The notes beneath the pieces were generated by a model. The model made no database searches, was not told the DNA's origin, and saw only the letters and a program-made list of their open reading frames with translations. Made by a program: the position numbers and the translations under genes. This document shows positions 15,801-23,823 of a DNA stretch of 50,476 bases, piece after piece. Position 1 is the first letter of the stretch, and every line of letters begins with the position of its first letter. The stretch is from an uncultured Bacteroidales bacterium (GTDB taxonomy: Bacteria > Bacteroidota > Bacteroidia > Bacteroidales > Paludibacteraceae): NCBI GenBank assembly GCA_903911085.1, contig CAIWCC010000045.1, positions 1 through 50,476 of the forward strand. The letters run 5' to 3'.

Positions 15801-18556
15801 CATATACCTTTACAGGTGTAGCTTCGAAGGGAACTCAACTTACAAGCGGTAAAATATATGGTGGTTTCACAGGAAGTGAATTATCAATTGATCCTAATAC
15901 CCGTGTCACTTCCGATCTTGATGGAAATGGCATTGTAGAACCATGGGAATTAACTAATGTAGTTATTATTACAGGTAAAACTGGTTACAAATATGCAGAT
16001 GCTGGTACTGCAGATGAGCGTATTATCCGAATAGACGCAGAAGGCGAAGTAAATGGTGTTACTATCACAGATTTCAGAATGAATAATTACACAGGCGCTA
16101 TTGCAATTGGTTTGCCAGGTGCTGGTAATGATAATGCAGGGCAGCAAGGAACAATGAAACGTTGTATTGTCCGCAAACTAAAAGCTGCGAGTGGAATAGT
16201 ACAAATGATGAATTCAAGATCAGTTGTTGATCAATGTTTAATTGAAGATAGTTATGGAACAACTGGTGTCGGCGCTGTTTACTTTAATAAGTTTGGTGGC
16301 ACACTTTCTAACTCTGTAATTCGTAATAACAAAGCTACAACTTATGGTGGTGGTGTTTATGGTGCAGCTACAACTACAGTCGACTTAAAGGCTGTTGTTA
16401 AGAATTGTGTAATATATAATAATACAGCGCTTCAAAATGGTGGAGGTGTTCGTGGTGACGCTAACAGTGCTACTTTGGGTGGTATTGAAGTCGTAAATTC
16501 AACAATTGTCAATAATACTACGGGCTCAGGCGTTGCATCCGTCGAATTAATTAGCAACGGACTTTTAGTAAATAGCATTGTAGTAAATGACCCAAAAGAT
16601 GAGATTCGTGCAAATAATGCAAGTAATTATGTTGACGGTGTAGCTTATGGTTCATTAGCCAGTACTAATGTTTTATATCCAGCTACGAATATGGCAACTG
16701 GTAAATTATATACTGATTTCAATTTCGTAACTCCAACAACAATTAGTGGTTACGTAGGTATTGTGGGTGATGCTGGTTTTAGTCAAACAGATTACGATGC
16801 TGTTCATGCAGCTAATTTTAAGATTAATAACGCTGCATCTGTAGCTGTAACAACCACAGCTGTTACAAGTATTCCATCAAATTATCTGGTGAGTGGCTCT
16901 GGTGCAACAATTAATACCTATTCTTCCGTTCCCACCACCGATATTGTTGGAAATGATAGAACATCATCTACCTTAGGTGCTTATCAATACTATGCTCCAA
17001 ATACAGTAGAAGTTACAACACAAAATCCGACACTGGCTAGTTTGGGTTTAAACACTGCAAGTAATGTAATAGTAACTAGTTCGGGATCATTGAGTGTAGA
17101 TGCCAATAAAACGGTGAATAGTGTAACGATTGCCGCTGGCGCAAAACTTGATTTAGGAAGTGCCAATACATTAACAGTAAAAGATTTAGTGATTGAATCA
17201 GGCAAATCAGTAACCGAAAGTCCAAGTGTAAATCTTACCAAAGCAATGAATATACTTTCGGGTGGTACAGTCAAATTGTTGAAAACTATAGATGCAAGCA
17301 AATGGTATTTTATTTCATTCCCATGTAACGTAGCCATTAGTTCTATTGCTCAAATATCAACTACTGGTGTTGGTACATTAGGCAATTTAGGTACCAACTG
17401 GTGGATAAAATATTACGATGGAGCAACACGCGCCTCAAACCTCGGAACAGCATCAAACTGGTTTGAAATGACAGCTGGAGGTACTCTTGAAGCCAACAAA
17501 GGCTATATAATTGGTTTGGCTGATGCTTTGACTGGCGATCACGTATTGTCATTCACGCTTGACAAAACTCTTGTTGAAGCTGCCGAAATTGCAACTACTG
17601 TTCCGATTGGTAACTATGGCGAAGGTTCAGTTGCAGACAATCACGTTGGCTGGAATTTGGTAGGAAGTCCATATTTAAGCAAATTTGATGGTAGTGGTGT
17701 AGGTGCTAAATTCTTGACTTTCCACAATGGGTCAATTTACCAACCAAAACTTAAAACTGCAATTGGTAGAAATATCAATCCCTTCGAAGCATTTTTTGTA
17801 CAATGTAATACTTTCGGATTAAATATTACTGGCACAGCTTTAACTTTTAGTACTGATAGTCGTCAATTGGCAAAAAGTATGGTAGAAACTGATTTGTCGG
17901 ATAACGTGCAATTGAATTTCACAACTTCAACAGGTACCGACAATACCACCTTGATAATGGACAACAACGAAAGCCCAGCTTACCAAATCAATCAAGATTT
18001 AGAAAAATGGATTACACTTGGAACCGCTTATCCACAAGTTTATACTGTGTTGGGTGGAGTAAATTTTGCATTCAATGCATTGCCAATGTCCAATGTGAAT
18101 AACCTTCAAATTGGATATTATACCAAAACTGCGGGTTCTACAACTATTAGTGCCAATGCATCGCAAGCGCCAGGTTTGTCGAAATTATTGTTGACCGATT
18201 ATGGTACCAATCCTGTTACAGTTACCGATTTATTGACTTCAAATTATGTATTTAATACTGCTGCTGGAACAATAAATAATCGCTTTACAATATCTGCTCA
18301 AAAAATCTCAACAATTAATCAAGTTGAAAAACAATCGGACGAACTTGTGCTAAAAACTCAAAATGGTAAATTGATGATTGAAAATCTCAATCCAAATTCG
18401 GATATTAGAGTGTTTGATGCGCTTGGAAAACTGTTGATTAATAAAAAATCGACTTCTAATGTACTAACATTAAATATTCAAGCTGAAGGAATTTATAGTA
18501 TTCAAATTCAGTGTGGAGCAAATGTTTTCAATCGTAAAATTAGAATTGCTAAATAA
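12893..18556 (+). CDS. Giant secreted parallel beta-helix protein with T9SS-type C-terminus (paralogue A)
   Basis: The 1887-aa protein has a signal peptide ending near MSAKA (about residue 25). Residues about 30-740 are a right-handed beta-helix of the pectate-lyase-like type, with repeated N-N-T-I/V rungs ('SNNTVKDIS', 'SGNTIRDIS', 'TGNTIYNLT'). An FN3-like domain occupies about 745-840, followed by an InlB-B-repeat/Flg_new-like module (about 841-912, 'RFVSWTDGG...LVANFG'). A second beta-helix (about 915-1365) carries an EF-hand-like loop at D1008-E1019. Residues about 1370-1800 are beta-rich, with 'WYFISFPCNV' and 'GWNLVGSPYL' motifs typical of T9SS cargo. The last 75 residues resemble a type-A T9SS sorting domain ('IRVFDALGKLL...GIYSIQIQ...FNRKIRIAK'), though without the usual YPNP start. 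No catalytic site can be assigned; it may be a lyase, an adhesin or a glycan-binding scaffold. A 51-residue module at 491-541 is absent from the paralogue. Confidence 0.85.
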   Translation: MKRKHLFFKMVAVGVLLLIGMSAKATTTFAVGPGTYTGYAGTYTTIALAYAAVPATPTGGYVIELQSDYVTTVESYPIVLNARSGASSGNGITIQPKAGNTTTFTFSTSTATQLFKLDGAKWVTIDGLDRTKFILTNTVTAATAANAILITNDASNNTITNLTAKGQSTVAAASFGGVIQVSAGTTNTSGCDNNTISYCDVTGTSASTLPLLGISCYTATNKHDNLQVQYNNVYDINGTIGGGTAISISSGAATPTISYNKVYWTNGIELTSSKTLTGIGVSNGGTVTYNVVGYANNAGSADASNSIASSSSTTLFTGIAIGNSGTYTVSNNTVGGFNLAQGFAFNAFAVNTGASTSTISNNTVKDISMTTVGVGSGVNAFNISSNATQGALTFSGNTIRDISVQSSTHTISLRGFYAYNSISTNAYSFTGNTIYNLTSGSSIANGNLVAGIDVLNNTSTIEKNKIYNLKVNSTATSAAVYGIRLKYGKKWTASTSYAVSDIVLNGSISYRCTTAGTSAASPATGPSGTGTGIADGSTVKWSSYDAARTTTIKNNVIGLGGNVTCDASITGIELGDVITVNDVYNVYHNTVYIGGTSPASATKNTYAFTRNATSSIPTSNAVKNNIFANQRIIGGTELHCAMTDASRTLTTDYNIFQYNGKLSTTKTTFADWQGSPVTNDANSYNSDPKFVSTDATTPDLSINTGMLSDADAKGVSGTGVTDDYTGATRSGLTPTDIGAYSYVYTPVLSIPTVTTTAVSAITKTTATLGVTVNSDGNATVSQSGVVWSTSANPDINLTSKTIGGSGAITGLEAGTTYYVRAYATNSQGTGYGTELSFTTLAWTIAASVNGTNSNTGTITGAGDVATSATVTLTATATTGRFVSWTDGGAVVSLNKTYTFSATSNRTLVANFGNVYNTYYVRPSGSALWGNIGATADQIITATDAANNFNLSYLADNSVDGTATYYFAPGTYTFTGVASKGTQLTSGKIYGGFTGSELSIDPNTRVTSDLDGNGIVEPWELTNVVIITGKTGYKYADAGTADERIIRIDAEGEVNGVTITDFRMNNYTGAIAIGLPGAGNDNAGQQGTMKRCIVRKLKAASGIVQMMNSRSVVDQCLIEDSYGTTGVGAVYFNKFGGTLSNSVIRNNKATTYGGGVYGAATTTVDLKAVVKNCVIYNNTALQNGGGVRGDANSATLGGIEVVNSTIVNNTTGSGVASVELISNGLLVNSIVVNDPKDEIRANNASNYVDGVAYGSLASTNVLYPATNMATGKLYTDFNFVTPTTISGYVGIVGDAGFSQTDYDAVHAANFKINNAASVAVTTTAVTSIPSNYLVSGSGATINTYSSVPTTDIVGNDRTSSTLGAYQYYAPNTVEVTTQNPTLASLGLNTASNVIVTSSGSLSVDANKTVNSVTIAAGAKLDLGSANTLTVKDLVIESGKSVTESPSVNLTKAMNILSGGTVKLLKTIDASKWYFISFPCNVAISSIAQISTTGVGTLGNLGTNWWIKYYDGATRASNLGTASNWFEMTAGGTLEANKGYIIGLADALTGDHVLSFTLDKTLVEAAEIATTVPIGNYGEGSVADNHVGWNLVGSPYLSKFDGSGVGAKFLTFHNGSIYQPKLKTAIGRNINPFEAFFVQCNTFGLNITGTALTFSTDSRQLAKSMVETDLSDNVQLNFTTSTGTDNTTLIMDNNESPAYQINQDLEKWITLGTAYPQVYTVLGGVNFAFNALPMSNVNNLQIGYYTKTAGSTTISANASQAPGLSKLLLTDYGTNPVTVTDLLTSNYVFNTAAGTINNRFTISAQKISTINQVEKQSDELVLKTQNGKLMIENLNPNSDIRVFDALGKLLINKKSTSNVLTLNIQAEGIYSIQIQCGANVFNRKIRIAK
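14363..14515 (+). other. Inserted carbohydrate-binding-like module inside paralogue A
   Basis: Residues W491-W541 read WTASTSYAVSDIVLNG, then SYRCTTAGTSA, then DGSTVKW. This is the pattern of small phage-tail or chitin-binding-like (ChtBD3-type) modules with W-x-x-x-x-x-Y near the start, 'Y-x-C-T-T-x-G-T-S' in the middle and D-G-x-x-x-W at the end. The aligned position of the paralogue passes directly from the 'VFGIS' rung to 'TVIKNNMIDLG' with only a short loop. It thus appears inserted between two beta-helix rungs. Confidence 0.6.
15914..15949 (+). other. EF-hand-like calcium loop in the second beta-helix of paralogue A
   Basis: D1008-L-D-G-N-G-I-V-E-P-W-E1019 satisfies the 12-residue EF-hand loop pattern: D at 1, D at 3, N at 5, G at 6, E at 12. 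Calcium binding is inferred and not shown. Confidence 0.55.
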
Positions 18557-18571
18557 TTAATTTTATAATAA

Positions 18572-18604
18572 TTAGAGCCAAAAGTATTCGACTTTTGGCT
18601 CTAA
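18572..18604 (+). terminator. Hairpin terminator between the two giant genes
   Basis: A perfect 14-bp stem pairs TTAGAGCCAAAAGT (18572-18585) with ACTTTTGGCTCTAA (18591-18604) around an ATTCG loop. It lies 15 bp after the stop codon. The following T-tract is weak (TTTC), so it may be partly read through or serve for 3'-end protection. Confidence 0.7.
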
Positions 18605-18656
18605 TTTCAATATGTTATTTTGTCGCTTAATTTCAGGCTTATTTCTTTCGTTATTT

Positions 18657-18700
18657 CGTAATCGTTTACAACGTTTTTTTCTGTCTTGCAAACGATTACA
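18657..18700. promoter_or_regulatory. Second pair of LacI-family-type operators
   Basis: CGTAATCGTTTACA (18657-18670) and TGCAAACGATTACA (18687-18700) are again 30 bp apart centre to centre. They are followed by a GTTAAATAT..CTATTTGC block like the one after the first pair (GTTAAATAT..TTATTTGC). This duplicated architecture indicates shared regulation of the two paralogues. Confidence 0.7.
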
Positions 18701-18746
18701 TAGTTAAATATCTCTATTTGCGAATTATTTTTTTTACTACCAATTC

Positions 18747-18754
18747 TATCTTTG
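18747..18754 (+). promoter_or_regulatory. Bacteroidota-type -7 promoter box of paralogue B
   Basis: TATCTTTG fits TAnnTTTG, is preceded by AATTC and followed by TCACGTTG, exactly as at 12786-12793 apart from one internal base. It is 47 bp after the second operator and 69 bp before the ATG. Confidence 0.6.
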
Positions 18755-18822
18755 TCACGTTGTGAAAATAAAACTTTTTCACAACTATGAAGCGGATTTA
18801 TTAATCTCTAAATATAATTAAA

Positions 18823-21800
18823 ATGAAAAAAAAACTTCTCTTTTCAAAAGCGATGGTGGTGGCTTTGCTACTACTTTTTGGGATGAGCGCTAAAGCCGTA
18901 ACAACTATTACTGTTGGTGCAATAGGCGCTGATCAAACAACAATTGCAGGTGCTTATAGTGCCATTACAGATGCAACAGGTGGCTATCTTATTGAGCTAC
19001 AAAGTGACTATTCGCCAGCTGGCGAAACTTTCCCTATTACTCTTGGTTTTAAAACTGGTTCTACAAGTGAAGCTAATAGAATTACTATTCAGCCTAAAGC
19101 TGGCAATACGTCAACTTTTACATTTACTACTTCTACCGCTTCACAATTATTTAAATTAGATGGTGCAAAGTATGTAACTATTGATGGATTGAATAAATCT
19201 AAATTTGTATTGATTAATACTGTGGCTGTTGCTACAGCTTCAAATGCAATTCTGTTGACTAATGATGCTTCATATAATATTATTACTAATTTAACTGCTC
19301 AAGGACAATCGAACGTTGCACAAATTAGTTTAGGCGCAGTAATACAGTTGTCAGCGGGTGCAACCAATGTGTCTGGTTGTGATAACAATACTATTGACAA
19401 TTGCGATGTTACAGAAACAAGTTCTTCAACTCGTCCATTAATTGGTATTGCTTGTTATACAGGAACGACTAAGCATGATAATTTTACTGTTCAAAACTGT
19501 AATATTGCCAACGTGAAATCAACCTCTTCGAACGATGCATACGGAATTGCTTTTGCATCTGGTGCAAATAATGGTGTAATAAAAAACAACAGAATTTACT
19601 GGACTGATATATCTAGTATTTCTACTAAAATTACATATGGCATTTTGATGGCTGCCGGAAACACAAATTGTAATATCGAAAGTAATGTAGTCGGTTATGC
19701 TAACAATTCTGCTAGCGCAAATGCCGCAAATACGGGATCGATAGGCTCTACTTTTATTGGAATAAATTTAGGTTCAAGTGCAGGTGCGTTTCCTTCTGTC
19801 AAAAACAATACTATTGGAGGTATAACCACTGCCAAGGGATTCTTGAATTTTACAGGTATTCAGGTTAGTTCCTCTGCCACTAGTGCCGTGTCAATTACAG
19901 GAAACACTATTAAAGATGTAACTTACACAGATTGTAATACTGCAACAATTTTCAAGGGATTATATTTTTCTTCAGCAACTGGTTTTGGAGCTCAAACTGT
20001 AACTGGCAACGAAGTGTCGAATATAAATCTTGCTTCTGCTACTGCTGCAAGTACAATTGCTATTCGTGCATTTCAGGTAGGAGGAACAGCAGCAACAACA
20101 AATAGAAATGCATTTTCTCAAAACAAAGTTTTTAATATCACTGCTGGTAATTCCTCATCATCTGCAGCTAATACAGTTTATGGATTTGATGTACTAAGTA
20201 GTACCTCAACTATTGAAAGAAGTTTAATCTATGATTTGAAAGCAATTAACAATACAACTACTGCTACAGTATTTGGAATCAGTACTTCTGGAAGTAACGG
20301 CGATGCTACTGGAACAGTCATCAAGAATAATATGATTGATTTGGGTGTAAATATTGCTAACGATGCTGTGATTACTGGTATTAATCAAGGTGCTGCGTCA
20401 ACTGCAGGTCAAAAATTCTACTATTATCACAATTCTGTATTTATTGGAGGTACTGCGCCTGCTTCTGCTATTCAAAATACTTATGCATTTGCTAGAGGTA
20501 CAACTGGTCTTGTACAATCAAATGAAATTAAAAATAATATTTTTGTAAATAAAAGAACTTATACAGGAACAACTACAGCTTACAATTGCGGTTTATATAC
20601 CAATGCCTCAACAGACTTTGCTGCTTGTGACTACAATATTATTTATGTTTCTGGTGCTACCAATGGAGCGTATGGACGTGTAGGTACAACTTATTACACA
20701 AATTGGTCAACAACAGCTCCTTTTTGGCAAGGTGCTTTAACGCCTGCCAACGATGCAAATAGCTATATTTCAGATCCTAAATTTGTTTCGGCTACAGGAG
20801 CAATGGCGGATTTGCACATCAATACGGCAGTACCATCCATTGCTGATGGTAATGGCATATATATTAGTACTGTTAATAAAGATTATGATAATAATGATAG
20901 GCTTGGTGCGATCAAAGCCGATATTGGAGCTGATGAGTATGAAGTTACTTTGGTTTATTCTCAACCTACTGTAACAACTACTGTAGCAACATCAATTACT
21001 AGAGCAACAGCCACATCGGTGGTAAGTATAACTTCGGATGGTAATGTTACGGTAGGAGCAAATGGAATAATTTGGAGCACCAATGCCAACCCTGATTTGA
21101 ATACTGCAGGTGTGTTTAAAACTATTAACGGAAGTGGTAGTATTACTGATTTGACCGCTGGTACTTTGTATTATTACAGAGCTTATGCTACAAATAATTA
21201 TGGTACAGGTTATGGTGATGTACTTTCTTTTACAACCAAAGATTTTGATATTACAGCTACACCAGCCGATTTAAATGGTACTGTTGTAGGTGCTGGATCT
21301 TATTATAATGGTGCTACGGTAACACTCGTTGCAACTCCAGTTTCAGGAAAACGATTTGTTAGCTGGACGGATGCTGGTGTTTGTGTATCTGTAAATAGAA
21401 CCATTTCTTTTACTGCAACTGCTTCAAGAATATTAGTGGCTAACTTTGGTGATACATACACTATTTATTATGTTCGTCCCGCTGGAAGTAGTGCATGGGG
21501 AAATATCAGTGCTACTGCCGATCAAATAATGACTACTGATAACTTCAATCTTGCATACACTACTACCAATATACCTGATGGCTCTGCAAAGTATTATTTT
21601 GCTGCTGGTAATTATACATTAATTGCTCCTGCTGCAACAGGTACACAATTGACTAGTGGTAAAATTTACGGTGGTTTCTCAGGCAATGAAACTACTACTG
21701 AAACAGAATCTGATTTGAATGCTCGTGCTACATCAGATTTAGACGGTAATGGTATAGTAGAACCTTGGGAAATGACAAACGCAACTGTGTTTACAGGAAG

Positions 21801-23037
21801 AACAGGCTTTAAATATGCTGATGCTGGAACTACTGATGGTGAGCGTCTTATCCGCATTGACGGCGGTGGTGAAGTTAATGGCGTAACACTGTCTGATTTC
21901 AACTATGGTCTTTATGGTGGTGCAATTAGCGTTGGACTTCCTGCTTCAAATCCATCTAGCAATATTGTTGAAGTTTCAGGAGCTTTGAAACGTTGTATTG
22001 TTAAGAAAATCAAATCTGCTATTGGTGCAGTAATGCTTACAAATACTAATTCGGTGGTAGATCAATGTTTAATAGAAGATAATATTACAAATTTAACCGG
22101 AACATCAACTTTCAAAGGGAATGGTGGTGCTATTTATTTCAACCGTTTTGGTGGTACAGTTTCCAACTCTGTTATTCGTAATAACAAAGCATTAGCTGAA
22201 GCTGGAGCAATCTTTGCTGGAAATCCAGTTGCGGCTACAGACTTGAAAGCGATAGTGTCAAACTGTTTGATATACAATAACGAAGCTACTACCAAAGGTG
22301 GTGCTGTCAGTTCAAAATCAATTGATGGTACTCATGGAGGTGTCGAAATTATCAACTCAACCATTGTAAATAATACTACTGGTACAGGTAATGCATCTAT
22401 TGAATTTGATGGCCCAGGATTGTTAGTTAACAGTATTGTAACTGGTGATGCAAAAGCAGATTTATATGCAACCTCTGCAACCAACTATGTAGGTGGAGTT
22501 TCTTATGGAACTTTAAGTGGAACTTCAGCTCTTTTGAATACTTCTAGTGTTACTTCTGGCAAAACTGTTGCTAATTTTATGTTTACAAGCGCTACTGCTA
22601 CTCCTGGTTACCTCGATTTAAGTGGTGTTAATTACGATGCTATGCGCAAAGCAAATTTCAAAATCAGTAGTGATTTGTCGGCAGCTTCTATTACTCCAGT
22701 TGCAATTCCTACTGGCCATGGTTTTACTACTTATGGTGTTGTTCCTACAACTGATATGTTGGGTGCTACTATTAAGAGTAATACTATTGGAGCATATCAA
22801 TTCTCAGGAGTTGTGTCGTCTGTTGAAAATGCTAATTTGTCAAAATCTGGAGTTTTTGCTGGTGCTAACGAAATTATTGTTCCTAATGCAACTGGAAATG
22901 TAATTTCAATATATACAATAACTGGTCAACTAGTTAAATCGGTTAATGCTACTTCCAATAGAATGTCTTTTGCTTCTGCAAAAGGAATCTACATTGTGAA
23001 AGTAGGAACCCAAGTTTCTAAAGTTTCAGTAAAATGA
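18823..23037 (+). CDS. Giant secreted parallel beta-helix protein with T9SS-type C-terminus (paralogue B)
   Basis: The 1404-aa protein is a tandem paralogue of the preceding gene. The signal peptide ends at MSAKA (about residue 25). The first beta-helix spans about 30-705, the FN3-like domain about 707-805, the InlB-B-repeat-like module about 806-880 ('RFVSWTDAG...LVANFG') and the second beta-helix about 881-1330. The EF-hand-like loop is conserved at D972-E983. The last 70 residues resemble a T9SS sorting domain ('VISIYTITGQLVKSVNA...KGIYIVKVG...VSVK'). It lacks the extra 400-odd residues between helix 2 and the tail, and the 51-residue insert, both seen in paralogue A. Shared blocks such as 'TSTASQLFKLDGAKYVTIDG' and 'KIYGGFSGNE' show common descent. 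Function is unproven: extracellular glycan binding or lyase activity. Confidence 0.85.
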   Translation: MKKKLLFSKAMVVALLLLFGMSAKAVTTITVGAIGADQTTIAGAYSAITDATGGYLIELQSDYSPAGETFPITLGFKTGSTSEANRITIQPKAGNTSTFTFTTSTASQLFKLDGAKYVTIDGLNKSKFVLINTVAVATASNAILLTNDASYNIITNLTAQGQSNVAQISLGAVIQLSAGATNVSGCDNNTIDNCDVTETSSSTRPLIGIACYTGTTKHDNFTVQNCNIANVKSTSSNDAYGIAFASGANNGVIKNNRIYWTDISSISTKITYGILMAAGNTNCNIESNVVGYANNSASANAANTGSIGSTFIGINLGSSAGAFPSVKNNTIGGITTAKGFLNFTGIQVSSSATSAVSITGNTIKDVTYTDCNTATIFKGLYFSSATGFGAQTVTGNEVSNINLASATAASTIAIRAFQVGGTAATTNRNAFSQNKVFNITAGNSSSSAANTVYGFDVLSSTSTIERSLIYDLKAINNTTTATVFGISTSGSNGDATGTVIKNNMIDLGVNIANDAVITGINQGAASTAGQKFYYYHNSVFIGGTAPASAIQNTYAFARGTTGLVQSNEIKNNIFVNKRTYTGTTTAYNCGLYTNASTDFAACDYNIIYVSGATNGAYGRVGTTYYTNWSTTAPFWQGALTPANDANSYISDPKFVSATGAMADLHINTAVPSIADGNGIYISTVNKDYDNNDRLGAIKADIGADEYEVTLVYSQPTVTTTVATSITRATATSVVSITSDGNVTVGANGIIWSTNANPDLNTAGVFKTINGSGSITDLTAGTLYYYRAYATNNYGTGYGDVLSFTTKDFDITATPADLNGTVVGAGSYYNGATVTLVATPVSGKRFVSWTDAGVCVSVNRTISFTATASRILVANFGDTYTIYYVRPAGSSAWGNISATADQIMTTDNFNLAYTTTNIPDGSAKYYFAAGNYTLIAPAATGTQLTSGKIYGGFSGNETTTETESDLNARATSDLDGNGIVEPWEMTNATVFTGRTGFKYADAGTTDGERLIRIDGGGEVNGVTLSDFNYGLYGGAISVGLPASNPSSNIVEVSGALKRCIVKKIKSAIGAVMLTNTNSVVDQCLIEDNITNLTGTSTFKGNGGAIYFNRFGGTVSNSVIRNNKALAEAGAIFAGNPVAATDLKAIVSNCLIYNNEATTKGGAVSSKSIDGTHGGVEIINSTIVNNTTGTGNASIEFDGPGLLVNSIVTGDAKADLYATSATNYVGGVSYGTLSGTSALLNTSSVTSGKTVANFMFTSATATPGYLDLSGVNYDAMRKANFKISSDLSAASITPVAIPTGHGFTTYGVVPTTDMLGATIKSNTIGAYQFSGVVSSVENANLSKSGVFAGANEIIVPNATGNVISIYTITGQLVKSVNATSNRMSFASAKGIYIVKVGTQVSKVSVK
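21736..21771 (+). other. EF-hand-like calcium loop in the second beta-helix of paralogue B
   Basis: D972-L-D-G-N-G-I-V-E-P-W-E983 is identical in all 12 positions to the loop in paralogue A, although surrounding residues differ ('ARATS' before, 'MTNAT' after). This supports a functional metal site. Confidence 0.55.
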
Positions 23038-23076
23038 TTTTTTTTGTGATTAAATGATAGTTGTGATTTTTTGATG

Positions 23077-23109
23077 AAAAGCCCTGCATGAGAATGTAGG
23101 GCTTTTTTT
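23077..23109 (+). terminator. Rho-independent terminator after paralogue B
   Basis: A 13-bp stem pairs AAAAGCCCTGCAT (23077-23089) with ATGTAGGGCTTTT (23094-23106), with one G-T pair, a GAGA tetraloop and a run of T. It lies 40 bp after the stop. Confidence 0.88.
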
Positions 23110-23224
23110 TTGCTTTAGACTCAAATTAGAATAAATACATCACCGCATTAAAAAGCTACTTTCCTTTGTCCGTATTAATATTTACTGCAATTGTATTGAT
23201 ACAATACTATAATGCATTTCTTAT

Positions 23225-23487
23225 TATATTTTATATTGTTGTCTAGTAAAAGCAAAAAAAAAATAGTGTCGCTCCTAAGGAGCTCTGGTAATACATGTAA
23301 CTAATTGACTACCATAATTTCGTCCCGATGGGACTAAAGATTTAGCTGCATCGCAGCGAAATTATGGTAGAAAAATTCAAACCACAAAACCCAAGCCCCA
23401 TTCGGGGCGACATTATAGCAAGTCTTACAGTATAAAGACTTACTACAATTATGTAAATTATTTACTGGACAACAAAGTATATTTTAT
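23225..23487. mobile_element. MITE-like non-coding element with terminal inverted repeats and a possible 10-bp target duplication
   Basis: Terminal repeats TTGTTGTCTAGTAAA (23236-23250) and TTTACTGGACAACAA (23461-23475) are reverse complements at 14 of 15 positions. TATATTTTAT occurs directly outside both ends (23225-23234 and 23478-23487), as a target-site duplication would. Inside are nested hairpins. One is a perfect 14-nt inverted repeat CTACCATAATTTCG (23309-23322) / CGAAATTATGGTAG (23357-23370). Others are TCCCGATGGGA, GCTGCATCGCAGC and CCCCATTCGGGG. There is no transposase, so any movement would need one elsewhere. Confidence 0.6.
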
Positions 23488-23823
23488 CAATTTCTTTTTC
23501 TCCTACAAATAGTATTTTCCAAATAGCGAATTGTAAATTAAACCAGTATTAAAATGGTAAAATTAACTATCTATATGTAATTAAACAGTTTTCCAAAGAT
23601 AGTGCTATACAATCAAAAAAATGTTACATGTTTTAGTATACAAACTTATTGATATTTGCAACCAGAAAATTATTTTCATTTCAAAGTGTTTTATTTTGTT
23701 AATGTGAAGATAATGAATGATTTAAGTTTGTGTGCTGAAAAGTCGTTTTTTTAAATGTTTTATTTTAAAGATTGTCTTTTTAGCATTTGTTCAATTTGTC
23801 AATGGTTAAAGTAAATTTTTAGA

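Larger units (their letters stand above)
23038..23823. other. 786-bp gene-free region
   Basis: It contains a terminator at 23077-23109 and a MITE-like repeat at 23225-23487. The remainder (about 23488-23823) is AT-rich, with no reading frame, palindrome or promoter box that I can support before the GH127-like gene. Confidence 0.7.

Noticed and set aside
12893-23037. Repetitive DNA or CRISPR-like array in the giant genes
   Set aside because: The repetition is at protein level (beta-helix rungs of varied sequence); there are no regular identical DNA repeats with unique spacers.
23236-23475. IS element with transposase
   Set aside because: There is no coding capacity between the inverted repeats, so it is listed only as MITE-like.
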